A DNA stretch of 64,000 nucleotides from Allium sativum (taxonomy: Eukaryota > Streptophyta > Magnoliopsida > Asparagales > Amaryllidaceae). Positions 33,675-46,347 of the stretch are shown here, one piece after another. A program made the translations under genes and the position numbers. The notes under the pieces are model-generated. The model did no database searches. It had not been told where the DNA came from and saw only the letters and a list, made by a program, of their open reading frames with translations. The stretch's first letter is position 1, and the number at the start of each line of letters is the position of its first letter. The stretch lies in NCBI GenBank assembly GCA_030737875.1, contig CM060922.1, positions 228,140,335 through 228,204,334 on the forward strand, read 5' to 3'.

Positions 33675-34613
33675 GAAATTTTACTACTTAGATCTGGTAT
33701 AATTCGAAACACCACCTCAGTTTGAAACTTGTTCCAACTTTTATTATAGTAGCGATAGTTTTTTACCATATCAAAAAGTGAAAGATTTTCAAATTCGCTT
33801 GGCCGATCCATATACCTTGCATAAAAATTGAATCCGATTTGATTATATCTTCATCTGTTGCACCATTTCGACATCGTATAATTGTTGATAACATGCTTTT
33901 CTCACTTATTGTAAGTTGCACTATGGTTCTAGATGAATGTATAAGTGGGTAAGACATCAAAAGATGACATACCTCTTGTGCAGAAATATCTCGTTCTAAT
34001 ACACATTTAAGTAAAAGATTTTTAATTGCAGACGTAGAAGTTTGACATGGTCAATGAATATTTTCGACTATTGCTCTGAATGTATCTATGAAGGTCTTTG
34101 ATACTAGCTCTGCTTTTGCTGCAAATTTTCCAAAATAATTTATCACTGCATGAACAGATAGGACCGGAGACCAATCAATGTTCGCACGCCAAACTTTAAG
34201 GACTTTCCTGTTATGTAAACAAACAAAAGGATCATTCGGTTTTGATTTAAACTAGAAAATTTACTATGTGGAGGATCTTCTACAATTTGAGATGGTGGCA
34301 ACACATCAAATGTGTATTTAAAGCGACATATCATTTGTTTGGTTGTTTTATGTAATCATAAACATTGATTTCCACACCTGGAATGATGCATAAACCAAGT
34401 TATCAAGTTTGTGTAGTCATCATCATCGATATCTAAATTTGCATCAAGCAGAACAACTCTTGCACAAGGATGTTCTTGCTCACGTAAAGGTTCTAACATA
34501 TGAGGGTTTGTTGTGAAAACAACATGATGCTTGAATGTTTTCTCATCATTCTCGGACAAAGGCGTATCATTCAAATTAATATGAAGCATTTTAGATGTTT
34601 TGTTTTTCTGCAC
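33675..34613 (-). pseudogene. Helitron Rep C-terminus and linker to helicase (broken)
   Basis: The minus strand from an acceptor at 34614 (TTTTGTCAG) gives segments typical of Helitron Rep-helicase proteins: ITWFMHHSRCGNQCL, a CRFKYTFDVLPP stretch (about 34.32 kb), and in another frame WRANIDWSPVLSVHAV (about 34.17 kb) and a KYAS-like YFGKFAAKAE. Later parts are CHLLMSYPLIHSSRTIVQL (about 33.94 kb) and RPSEFENLSLFDMVKNYRY (about 33.80 kb). The frame breaks at the gtgga insertion site of E2, beyond which it continues at 22100. Breaks within: a TGA near 34.36 kb, a frameshift near 34.25 kb and a stop near 34.05 kb. The catalytic HUH and tyrosine part of Rep lies further upstream and is not in this segment. 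Confidence 0.82.
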
Positions 34614-35439
34614 CTGACAAAAACCATGCACACACACAAAAATGATACCATACTTGTTTCCTCACTTGCATAAACAAAAATAGCTTTAAAAAGTAATTAC
34701 AAATTTCTCTTTTCACAATACTAACCACATATAGGAGTATCTAATGTAAATCCAATGTCAAAAGTGTTGGAATGCAAAAATCTATATATGGTAATAATAA
34801 CTTGCAAATTACATATTTCTACACATCTTAAAACCATTGCAATGTAAATAGTTGCTTATGAATTAAGATGGCATGCTATTCGTAAGTTATATCTTATCAA
34901 ACTTATTGACCAACAACATCGTTTTCCATATTTTATGTTCCCTGATAAAATGTTAAATAGTATATTTTACTATTACTAGAAAACGATAAATAATTGCTCA
35001 GTTGGTGTTAAATGATGATAGCTATAGTGCATACAAGTGACTATCAACGACATATACCACTGTCGATAATTAACAAAAAAAAGGAGCAAACATGACCATG
35101 TATATCTTCATTTTCTTATCATGATAGCTGTACGTCTAAATGATGGCATGACCATGTCTAAATGATGATAGCTGTATTCAATTTTCTTATCATACCCAAC
35201 TGAAAGGTTAAAAGCTTCAAAACACTCATAACGTAATTTGCGGTATACCTCTACCTTAAACTACTATTTAACAACCCATGACCAGGTATATCTTGATTTG
35301 CATTTACTACAAAAACATAAGTCGCATAACCTACTGGTTTATAACAATGCTGCTACAATCCTACCATAAAACCGAACAACCAAGTGACCATTTTGTCCTG
35401 AATATGTATACATCAAAAGAAAACATAAATCTACTATAT
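34614..35439 (-). other. Helitron intron or non-coding part upstream of the Rep fragment
   Basis: AT-rich with no recognisable coding segment on either strand. It begins, in the Helitron sense, at the E3 insertion site (gttag, 35440-35444) and ends at a good splice acceptor, so it is most simply an intron interrupted by E3. The Rep N-terminus would lie beyond E3 and E5, outside the window. Confidence 0.45.
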
Positions 35440-35444
35440 GTTAG

Positions 35445-36890
35445 TGTTCGCTACAACGGATTTTCTATCGAATTAGAAAACCATCGCACGAATATTTGAA
35501 ATAACCGCAAGTGCACGGCGTACTATTGTAATACGTAGTGAGTGCGAGTCGATCCACAGGGAAAGAAGTGATTTCAATTTTATTCAATCGAATTAAACCA
35601 AACTTTGAATTGTTCTAATAAAAACTATGAAACTAGAAACTAAGTTGAGAGCTAAATATGAAATTAGAGAGTAATTTAGAGGTAAATCCGCTCTTATATT
35701 TATGTAAGTTGTTAAACATACAATGTATGATCTCAATAAGTGATATAAATGCAACATTTAAACCACTTATGATTCTCATGAAAATGAAACTAAAGCAAAA
35801 CTATTCTAAGTATGGTCTATGAACTATTGGTTAGAACTATAGACCATCAAATTTTATTCATACTTTCATTTCAAAATCAATAATCACTTAGCAAATATTG
35901 ATGTAACTTGTGTTTATATTGAATAAGCATAGATCATTTGCAAATGCAACATGACCTATCAAACCCGTATGTATAAACTCACAACAATATTCACTAACAT
36001 GAAGCACATATTAAAGATCACAAATCATACACATGTTGAACTTACACAAAGTTAGAGAGCATCATTACCCCTAAATCAAGGGATTAGCCACTCACATGTG
36101 TTGTAATATCAACACATGCAAGTTTCAACATTAGAAAATTAAGCAAAATGAAAGAAAAACTAAGTAAAACAAGAAGAGAACTAAACTAAGAACATAAAGT
36201 AAATCTAAGTTATGAGCATGAAAGTAAATCTAAGCTATGGACATGAATGTAAAGAGCATAGAAATTAAATTACATTAAAGCAAAGAAGTTACATAAAGAA
36301 AATGGCTAAGTAGCCATTAAAATAAAAGAGAGCTATGAACTAAACTAAACTACTAAATGATAAAAAAAGATGGATAAATGAACATAAAGGGGATATATAT
36401 ACAAGATCACAAACCCTAAAACCCTAATCACTCATAATGGGAAATCCCCAAAATTGCCCTTCATGAAGCTTCTAATCCTCTCTTAGCCACTAATGAGTCA
36501 TGTAGGATGCAGGAGGCCTTTTGTCTCATTCAATTAGTCTTTAATAAGAAGCTTAAGAGAACGAGGTTAATTTGAGAGGTGGGGTCCTCCATAGTCATGC
36601 ATGAGAATTATTTCCTCTTCATTCCTTTGTATGCATGCATTTGTGCTCCAAATCTTCATGTGTATGCATTATTTGTGCTCCAAAATTCCTATTAGAGACA
36701 ATAACAAAGAACAAGTAAATGCAATCACAAAATAAAACATGCATAAGTGATCAATTTTTCCCAAAATGAGTGATGATTTTGAAAATATTTAAAATATGGT
36801 TTGATCGTATAAAACACCCAAAAATGTTCATTTATTTATTTAACAAGAATAAATATGTGAATATAAATGTGCAATTTTACGTGCACATCA
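35445..36890 (-). repeat. E3 3' LTR (left)
   Basis: It starts TGTTCGCTACAACGG and ends CGTGCACATCA in plus orientation. It contains AAACCCTAAAACCCTAA (36411-36427), a telo-box-like motif next to a TATATATA stretch. It is the partner of 60539-61984. Confidence 0.92.
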
Positions 36891-36904
36891 AATACCCCAC
36901 ACTT
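36891..36904 (-). other. Polypurine tract of E3
   Basis: The minus strand reads AAGTGTGGGGTATT immediately before the LTR start TGATGTGCACG. A second purine tract (TCAAGTGTGGGGGAG, about 38052-38066) lies inside the element, 1.2 kb upstream in the sense direction. Confidence 0.75.
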
Positions 36905-37858
36905 ATCTTTTTATTCGCCCTCGAATAAAGTAAAAAAACTAAGATAAATCCGTTTTCGTAGGGAGCACGATTGCATTGAGCGTATGCAACAAGCCGTTAA
37001 ACCTCTGGATGTCCCTAGTAGGACGAGTGTTGTCTCGTAAGGGTTTTCATTGGATACTACCCACAAAATCCAAAAGTTAAATGCAAAAAATATTTACAAA
37101 AATGCTAGATTCGAAAATATTCACAAGATGAATGCAAGATTATTTACAAATGGGTAATTTACTTTTAAATTTTACACGAAGGAGTTAACACAAGTTTGGG
37201 TCATCACTATGAAATTTAAATCCGATTCTAATCAAAACTTCAAACAAAAGTCAGTTATCGCTATGAACTCCTCCAGCTTGGCCAGTTGTTTTGGTAAAAA
37301 CACGGTGCAAATATGAAATGAATTCTGTAATCGATATCAACAATCGTAAGATGGCATCATTAATTACTTTTGGTTAGCAAGTTAGGTCAAATAAGTGAAG
37401 AGTGTGCTTGGATTTCAAGTGCTAACTCTCTCTTTATTACAAAATATTTACATTATTATTATTTACAAATACCTAGGTATACCACCCCTACACTGCACTA
37501 CAACTTACGTGAGGGTCAGTAATCCTAAGGTGTCCAACTCATAAAATGAGACCAAGATATACCGACGCTGACTTTGTCAACAAGGTGCCGGATAGAGCTT
37601 GGCGGGTTTGCACACCAACGCCAGATGTACCAGCAATGTTGGATACCCTTGGATTATTATATCTATATACATTCCTTTTTTTTAAGAGAGAGAGATTAGC
37701 GAGAATATCTTAGCACAACTTCACTTAAACGATCTAAAATGTTAACGTAAGTAATCTAAATCAACCATTCATTCAATCGGATTACAATTTAAAAAACACT
37801 TCATACTCATCACCTATGAATTTCCCTATATACCGGTTACACTAAATTTGCTCATAAT
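36905..37858 (-). other. E3 3' untranslated region
   Basis: Non-coding, moderately AT-rich. No repeats or motifs are recognised apart from a short purine run near 37680-37695. Confidence 0.5.
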
Positions 37859-38853
37859 TCAAACTTTTCTTTCGTTATCAGTCAAGAGAAGTAAAATTTC
37901 AAATATTTTAATCGTACGACCAAAACCGTATATCAACTTCATCGTGCCCATTAAAAGTAAACTAAAATGCACTTTTTTTTTAAGAATTTTGTTTTGGGAT
38001 GAAAAAGGAAAAGAAAGTTGAAATCTATGCAAAAACAAATAAATATAAAACTCCCCCACACTTGATTTTGACTGTGTCACCACAGTTAACCCAAGTGGAA
38101 GGAAAAAAGAACAGAAAAGAAAAATTTGAAAATATATGCAATATTTACAAGAGAGAGAAAAAAAATATTTACAGTATATCAGAAAATATATTGACAAGAA
38201 GTAAATGAAATGTTCTTCTAAAGACTGGTTCATTTGTCTCTTTAAGTATGAGAGACACAGCTCAAGCTCGAAAAACCAAATCATAAAAACTTTCGAAGTT
38301 AGACGTGGATTTGGAAAAACAAATGTCGTTTTATTAAATATCGGATGCGTTTGTTTGTTTTCGATGGTTTCTGCATTAGATTGAATAAATGGTTGAATTT
38401 CATGATTAAATTCACCATTTTGAATTTCAAATTTTTCATTGAAATTTTTTTCAAAAATATTGATTTCAAAATCCAAATGGTGATTCAAATCTACATTTTT
38501 ACAATTCAACTCATCTTCGAAAAGACCAAAAAAATTGTGTTCATTAAATTCGTCTTCCTTTAGTGAAATATCAACAACTTCAATGCATGTATTATTTTCA
38601 AATTCCAAAGTTGTTGTTTTCAAATTTTCAGAAAAAGGAAGATCAAATTTTAAACTTTGTTCCACTCTCTCAAAAGAATTGAAATTAAACTCAATTACCG
38701 TATTATTAACAACGTCGCTAAGATCATCATTTTCTACTTCGAAAGTTGTTATTTCAAAATCATAAATTGTCGGAAAAGGTGGATTATCGTTCAAATCGCC
38801 ACATGTTGAAACTTGATTTTGTTGGTCACGTCGTTTCAAGTATGTTTCAAATA
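37859..38853 (-). pseudogene. E3 ORF, C-terminal part
   Basis: Minus-strand frame from the E4 insertion point (38853) to a stop at 37859. The first 200 residues are acidic and Asn/Phe-rich (FEVENDDLSDVVNN, FNEHNFFGLFEDEL). The last 120 or so are hydrophobic and probably not real protein, since they cross the internal purine tract at 38.06 kb. No known domain is recognised. Apparent coding to the right of 38858 belongs to the E4 LTR and should be ignored. Together with 56232-56806 it forms one reading unit split by E4. A Gag-like role is likely from position only. Confidence 0.5.
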
Positions 38854-39539
38854 CCAAATGTGACGATCCCAAAATCCGAGGGGCGGTATTAAGGATAATC
38901 ATTGGAATATAACACATTAATCATCATAGCAGAGTACAGATAATAGCAGAAACAATAATTAAAATAATTTTACATGGATATGACAGCGGAATCACAACAT
39001 GTAATAACATCAGAATAGTGCAACGTAGGATATAACTTAGTAAAATAAAGGAAGGTGATCATTCATCATCGCCAGAGGCGGAATACATACATGCAGTGAG
39101 ACATAATAAGGGTATCAGTCTACATCGCCGAAGGCGGTACATATATATACAATAAGAAGTACGGAAAGTAAATCAGTCTGCATCGCCCGTGGCAGAATCA
39201 TAATATAAGTACAGTAATGGCGGAAAATGTCAAAGTCGTCTCTGTGAAGTCAGCCTCGCCATGAGCCAAAAAGGCACTCTATGCAACAGTGCAGAGCCAA
39301 AAACAACCTGTCACCTGTGAACTAGGTTGCCCGTGCGAAAATAAGGGCACCCGCGTTTGCAAAGTGAAACAAAAAACGAGTCAGTCATGGGGACTGGTAT
39401 GAGGAATCTATTTAACAGTTTAAACAACAGTAATAAGCAAATCATAGGACCACGCCACTTTCACGGAACGGGTTTACTCCAGTGATTGCTAGTGCAATTA
39501 AAACAAAGTAAACTCTTTGAAAACAACGCAATGCTTTTA

Positions 39540-40630
39540 AAAAGAATGAAGCCATTATAAGACGCAGGTCCCATCACACAATGCAACGCAAGCCGGAGGA
39601 TAGAGTTTTACCTTATAATGGCCAAATATGCTTTCTACGTATAAAGCAAAATCAATTTGATATTATTACTAGTGCATATATGTTTCAAAAGCGAATAGCA
39701 TCATAAATATCAATCATAGGCGGCATAGCTACCATCTACTATGTCGCCATACTAGTTCTACAATCGAGTCCGTTATTTCGTATTGGAAATTGGATTTCCT
39801 TCATGAGTCGAGGCAAGGGGCAAGCTCCTCTCCGCTTTGAGACATTCTAGCAAATGCCTCAGGACTACACACTCTGGGTAACCCCTGGATATTCAGCGCC
39901 GGTCCTCTCTTACGTTTGAGGATTAGTATTCCTGAACACACGTTTCCCGGTCCTTACAGACCTATAATCGAGGCGCCTCGCATTCCAACAACCACAAAGG
40001 TGAAAAGTAGATATATATGTCATGGCTGGTAAGTCACTGACACCACCATAGCTAGAAAGAAACGTCGTGCTCTCCCTGCAGTCCATATCCCGTTTTTAAC
40101 TCATACCGGGGTGTGAGGCTCGCGAATCCACGCTATATACAAAGCCAGGCCACGCAGGCCGTGCTTTGATCATCATCCACAAGACTTTGCTTTGCAACAG
40201 AAGCCTTGATCACAGCATCTTGGCATGCCATATAGGCAGTCCACTCCATACGATTGATTTCCATCGATATATAACCTTTGAGCTCGTACGTCTCAGAGAA
40301 GGGCGTTAAGCAAAAGAATAAATTCTCCGCCGCCAAACAGATATATATTTAACAGAGATCAATCAGTATAGAACAAAATCCAATGTCAGACACACATTCC
40401 ATTTACAAGTCCGTTCTGGGTCTGAACGAAACCGGAGGCGTCAAATTCCTCGTATATCCGTCCAATCAACACATACGTTTAGACGGCTACTACTTCCGTC
40501 CCTTTCCGGTAGCTACTCCGGTCAGGAACCTCAGTAGCGCCCATCCAACCGATACGGAGATCGTCGGTCTTGAATCGTCTTTGCATTTTCCAATTTGAAT
40601 CGCTCGATAAATTATTTGAAATGAGGGTTA
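39540..40630 (-). repeat. Conserved giant-LTR block (E4 left LTR)
   Basis: It is the counterpart of 1-1075 and of 10280-11480. It contains the nearly invariant segment TAACCTTTGAGCTCGTACGT and the following CTCAGAGAAGGGCGTTAAGC at about 40270-40310. Confidence 0.75.
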
Positions 40631-42328
40631 GCTCGTCCTTTTCAAATAATTCACGTCATTAGAATTTAAATCGATTCTTTCTATGGTTATATTATTCGAC
40701 ATCCATCTTACAGTTCTTTAGTGTTACTTTCGTGTCAAGCACATACAACCATCAAATATCAAACAATTCAAGCCCAATTGGTTTATTTGCAATCTATGTT
40801 GCTTATAATATTATATAACGATTTTTCGCCATTTTTATTTATTTAAAAATGGCCATATTTAATTAAACGACGTTTCAGGTCGTGCCGTGGCACTGGCGCT
40901 GTTTTTCCCCTAATTTGTTTTACACATATCGGAAAATCTAACCGTTGGATTTCTACAAAGTCTATATCAGTGGGAAGATATTCCCAAAGCGAACCCAACG
41001 GTTCCAGTTTCGTGAAAATCCGACGGTCGGATCTTCAACACTAGTCGTTTGAAGTTACGGTTTCAAAATTCGAACTGCAGCGTCGTTATTCGATTAAATT
41101 TAATTATATTTATATTTATATATAAATATAATCGATGCTGGCGCTGTTTTTCTTCAGATTTGAATTAAACATTCCGGACAATCCAACCGTTGGATTTTTA
41201 CAAGGTTGGTGTCGTTGGGAAGATATTTCCAAGGCGAACCCAGCGGTTGCAGTTTCGGGAAAATCCGATGGTCGGATTTCTCGCACTAATCGTTTCAAAT
41301 TACGATTCCGAAACACGAACTGCACGGCTTCGATTCCTTTTAATTATATTTATATTTATATATATAAATATAGTTCATTCTATAATTCCAACTATTGTTC
41401 ATTCTATAATTTCAACTTCGTTTTCACTTCAAATATTTCACTAACGCCTTAATATTTCGAAAAATTTCTCCATAACCTCCTTTGTACGGGGAAGGGTTTG
41501 GAAATTTATTGGGCCGTGTTAGGTACCCAATAAATCCTAAAGAACATCCACATATTTATAGTGATATATTCTGGTGTTTACGGGGGAGTATGTACTGGTA
41601 ATCACTTCAGAGAATAAATTATCGTCACCCCCGTTTCCGTGTGGAAATAAATAGTCCATGTGTCGTATCTAATAACTAGAGCGACGTGATTATTGTCAAC
41701 TCCAGACCCGTGTGGGTTTTTTTATTAATCTGGCCATTTATCATTATATTTTATATAGTCCATATCAGTCATCAGTTCAACCTGTAGTATATAGTCATCG
41801 CCATACAAGCCTCTCGCTCGTATGGTAAATCTTCCACCTCGTCACACAAGCTCCAATTGCTTATGTGGAATATGATGAAGTATGCCTATCGTCAAGAAGT
41901 ATGCCATGTAGTGTAGTTCAAAATAAATTGTTACTATCCTATGGCGACGTTTATTATTTCACACAGAATAACCAGCAATCCGCATCCAATGGCATTCACA
42001 GGAGTTGATATAAAAATAAAATTGCGCAGCCAACTCATCAAGGTTTACCTATTTGTCGGGCACGCAAATAATTTCTTTACTCTACAGCTAATCCATTTTT
42101 CCTGTACAACACATGTATATATATGCAGAACAAAGCTAATAATAATATTTCTAGCAAACTATTATTTATTTCAACACGTGTGTATTTTTATCAAAGCGTA
42201 TACATGATAAAAGAAATATTTTTATCGTCAAAAACATTTATTCAACACGTGAATGTTTTTAACACTTCATATTCACAATAAAAATGTAGTTTTTATTGTC
42301 GATTCATTTTATTTTAACATACGATAAC

Positions 42329-43265
42329 ATTCAACACATGAATTTCAACTCGACGAACGAATTGAAACTCAACACATGAATATTCTATATAGTTTGTATA
42401 TATATAAAAATGTGATTTTTATCGCTAAAGCTATTTGTTTAAATTCAAATAATATTCAACACATGAATTTCAACTCAACGAATGAATTGCAACTCAACAC
42501 ATGAATATTTTCTATAGTTCGTATATATATAAAAATGTGATTTTTATCGCTAAAGCTGTTTGTTTAAATTCAAATAATATTCAACACATGAATTTCAACT
42601 CAACGAATGAATTGCAACTCAACACATGAATATTTTCTATAGTTTGTATATATATAAAAATGTGATTTTTATCGCTAATGCTATTTGTTTAAATTCAAAT
42701 AATATTCAACACATGAATTTCAACTCAACGAATGAATTGCAACTCAACACATGAATATTTTCTATAGTTCGTATATATATAAATGTGATTTTTATCGCTA
42801 AAGCTATTTGTTTAAATTCAAATAATATTCAACACATGAATTTCAACTCAACGAATGAATTGCAACTCAACACATGAATATTTTCTATAGTTCGTATATA
42901 TATAAAAATGTTATTTTTATCGCTAAAGCTATTTGTTTAAATTCAAATAATATTCAACACATGAATTTCAACTCAACGAATGAATTGCAACTCAACACAT
43001 GAATATTTTCTATAGTTCGTATATATATAAAAATGTGATTTTTATCGCTAAAGCTATTTGTTTAAATTCAAATAATATTCAACACATGAATTTCAACTCA
43101 ACGAATGAATTGCAACTCAACACATGAATATTTTCTATAGTTCGTATATATATAAAAATGTGATTTTTATCGCTAAAGCTATTTGTTTAAATTTAAATAA
43201 TATTCAACACATGAATTTCAACTCAACGAATGAATTGCAACTCAACACATGAATATTTTCTATAG
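42329..43265 (-). repeat. 125-bp tandem repeats in the E4 left LTR
   Basis: About eight copies begin at positions such as 42441, 42566, 42691, 42814, 42939, 43064 and 43189 (phrase aaattcaaataatattcaac). Each unit holds two CAACACATGAAT motifs, a TATATATA run of variable length (which explains the 123-127 period variation) and an AAAATGTGATTTTTATCGC core. Confidence 0.95.
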
Positions 43266-44261
43266 CATATGTGATTTATTTCAACGAATGAACATTATTC
43301 TAACACATGAATATTTCAGAAAATTTCGGCAGCATAACGGCAGGGTAGTCAAAACCGGGACCGTCCCTAGTACGGTTCCTCGCTCTACCTTAAAACCTCG
43401 CGGTTTTTGACAATGGGGATCATGCATCTAATTCGCACGCAGGCGGCATGTTTTATTTTCAATTCCACAATCCTATTCTAATTTGTTTCAACCACAAAGG
43501 TATTTTTCAACCACAAAGGTATTTTTCAACCATAATATCAACCACAAACAATTATTTCCAACCATTCGTCATACCATATAATATCACGTCAATCACAAGC
43601 AATAAATATCGTCCATGGTCTGTGGACGAGGGGAGTATATATATATATAATATAATATTTCACTTGCATTTCGTCACAATTCAAAGCATATATGTTTCAT
43701 TCAACGCTTGCATAATTTATACATCGCTAATATAACTTATACAACACATGTACATGAGGTATACAATGCGTATATAATTTACACTTCGCTTATATAATTT
43801 ATACAACGCGATTTCATTCACACAATTAGTTTAGATTCCTCACATTGGTTATGGCAGTGCTAAAAATCGTAGGAAGATCAGAAAAATCCGCGGCTTCTTC
43901 TAGAATGTAGAGAGCCTCCTTGCGGTCACAGTGTCTCCTGTTTCATCGAATTTCGTTAAAGAACGAAAAAGATATTATTTTTCAAAGTTTTGCAACGCTT
44001 AAAAGTGTTATTTTCATTTCAGAAATTTATATCAGAAAGGTTTTCAAAGCTTCAAAACTAGGTCTTGATTTTTAAGCCAAACCGTACCTCGTTGCTTCGA
44101 TCAGACCACACGGCGTCAGAGGGCTACGAACCACCTTCCGATCGATGGTGGTGGCGATGAACTCGGTGGCTCCTGTGAGTCGCGGCGGCGTTCCAAAGGG
44201 GGCGACTTCCTCCTTGAAATTCAGTGTGTACAGTCGATGGTTCGAGGCGAGGCTTGGTCGG

Positions 44262-44268
44262 ATTTATA
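44262..44268 (-). promoter_or_regulatory. TATA-like box of the E4 left LTR
   Basis: TATAAAT in the context CCTCTATAAATCCGACC on the minus strand is followed by a GC-rich leader-like sequence. A GACCAATAGG (CCAAT-type) motif lies about 160 bases upstream in sense. The same occurs in the right LTR at 55247-55253. Confidence 0.5.
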
Positions 44269-45242
44269 GAGGAGGCGGAGGCGATCAGAATCCTCAACTG
44301 GAGGTGGTGGCGAAACTGACTGTGGCGGCGGCAAAATCGACGAGAAGTTTCGAGCTTCGTGCGTCGTTCAAATCGCTGGCGGCTAGGGTTTTTTTCGTTT
44401 TCTATTTTTTGTTTTAAAAGAAAAAATCCTATTGGTCGGAGCTATATAGTAAATTTTAAATAGTGTTTTCTCAAACGAACTCCTTTTTAAACTCAACGAT
44501 TGTCGCCCCTAGCTAAATACCCCCATTCCGGACACAATGGGATATGTTTCGTTGGCCAATTCGACTGTTACAGTCAATTATTTTTCAAATTAAGATATAA
44601 AACATTCAATATTTAATTTGAACGTACATTTTAATTTGCCAGGGCCACAAACTGAATCGAAAAATTCCAGAAAAATAAATCTAGCTTTTTTTTGATGATA
44701 AGGTTCTAACAAATCCAGTTTCGTCGAATTCTGAGCTCATTTGAAAAACGGCCATTTTTAGGTCGACCCATTTTAACAGAAATTGACCAATCACATTTTC
44801 TTTTGCCCCGCTTACATACTAGCTTCAAAAATTATGTAATTTGAAACTTAGCAATAATTTGACATCCCGGACCCAACAAAAGTGGTTTCGTCGAATTCTG
44901 AGGTCGTATGCAAAATATCAATTTTCAAGGGCTATATATGCTATATAGCGACCTTTCTGAAAATTCATTTCGCCATAACTTTTGATTTCCGTTATGAAAT
45001 TTCGATTTTTCGGATTCGTTAGAAAGGTACTCATAAACAGATTTAAATATTTTTAGTTTCGCTAAAATCCGTTATATTTTCCACCTGGTACAGTCAGACA
45101 AAGTTTGTATTCAAAATTTCAAACTGCAATACTATACCTAATTCTATATTTTATTGAACTATGCTATTTCAACTATTCAAATTCTTTGGTAATAACCTAA
45201 TTTAAAATTTTTAAATTGGTTCACATTTTCCGGGTTATTACA

Positions 45243-45256
45243 ATCTCCCCACGTAA
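45243..45256 (-). other. Polypurine tract of E4
   Basis: The minus strand reads TTTACGTGGGGAGAT directly before TGTAATAACCCGG. Confidence 0.8.
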
Positions 45257-45342
45257 AACTTTTCATCCTCGAAAAGGAAATAACAGCTAAGTAGGAAATA
45301 AAATGTAAATGCAAAGTATTGTAAAGGTACCTTGCACCGGAG

Positions 45343-46347
45343 TTAGTCAGAGATGTCCACTCTGCATTTGGGATAGGCTTGTTTAATGCTTTCCTCAGTC
45401 TCCTAAGTACAGTCTCTAGGATCACTACTCCACTGCACTTTGACTAAATGAATCTTTTTGCTCCTTAGCTCTCTAGTTTCTTTGCCAACAATTTTTAATG
45501 GCTCTCTTCTGAGCGCTAATTCTGGAGTTATGTCTATATCCTGTTGCGCTGCTTCTTCTACAACATGATCTGGATCATGAACATGTTTTCTGAGTTGAGA
45601 CACGTGGAACACATCATGTACACCAGGCAACCAATCAGGTAATGAAACCCTATATGCAAGAGTTCCAATCCGTTCAAGTATAGGAAAGGGACCAATAAAT
45701 CTCAGTGCCAACTTCCCAGTCTTGCCAAATCTGATTACTCCTCGCATTGGAGAAACTCTTAAATAAACATAATCGCCAACGGCAAACGATATATCCCTTC
45801 TTCTCGCATCAGCATAACTTTTCTATCGGCTCTGCGCGGTTTTTAATCGCTTCTTAATGAAATCGACTTTATCCGATGCTTCTTGAATCATATCGGGCCC
45901 TAACACAAGTCTGTTGCCAGGTTCTACCCAACATGCGGGAGATCTGCACGGTCTACCGTATAATGCTTCAAATGGAGACATTCCCAAACTTGATTGATAG
46001 CTATTGTTGTAAGAGAATTCGGCTAAATGTAAGTGATCTTCCCATGAGCCTCCAAAATCGATAACGCAAGCCCGCAGTAAATCTTCTAGAATTCTATTCA
46101 CCCTCTCAGTTTGGTCGTCTGTCTGTGGGTGATAAGCGATGCTCAGATTCAATTTGGATCCCAATTCTGTCTGGAATGCTTCCCAGAATTTGCTAGTAAA
46201 TAGGCGATCTCTATCACTGACTATATTGAGCGGCACCCCATGCAGTTTAACTATTTCTTTGAAGTAAATTTGTGCTGAACTTTGAGCCGTTCTATTGGAT
46301 CGGACAGGTATGAAATGGGCAGTCTTCGTGAAGCGATCTACGATTAC
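45343..46347 (-). pseudogene. E4 integrase core and chromodomain-like C-terminus
   Basis: It continues the gag-pol frame after a TGA at 46347. VSDRDRLFTS holds the second core acid and YHPQTDDQTERVNRIL the glutamate (about 46.23-46.10 kb). HLAEFSYNNSYQSSLGMSPF and ALYGRPCRSP are standard chromovirus integrase segments. After a TAG near 45823 the frame resumes with the GPFPILERIGTLAYRV and HDVFHVSQLRKHV parts and then a chromodomain-type region (ELRSKKIHLVKVQW, about 45.45 kb) that in chromoviruses guides insertion to marked chromatin. A TAG near 45412 interrupts it shortly before the natural stop at 45343. Confidence 0.9.

Larger units (their letters stand above)
38859..45242 (-). repeat. E4 3' LTR (left)
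   Basis: In sense (minus) order: start TGTAATAACCCGGAAAATG at 45242, a pyrimidine/purine-rich U3-like part, a TATAAAT at 44268, a GC-rich leader-like part (about 44370-44100), AT-rich sequence with the 125-bp array (42329-43265), a duplicated local segment (about 40895-41395, where TTGGATTT...AAAATCCGA phrases occur twice), the conserved block (40630-39540), three small CATCGCC hairpins (39061-39200), and the end GGGATCGTCACA. Reading frames in it are non-coding. Confidence 0.95.

Noticed and set aside
36411..36428. Interstitial telomere repeat
   Set aside because: Only two partial units; better described as a telo-box.
41116..41452. Pairs of 70-105 codon frames repeated at 52093-52429
   Set aside because: Identical because they lie in the two E4 LTRs; both strands and several frames are open, with no domain.
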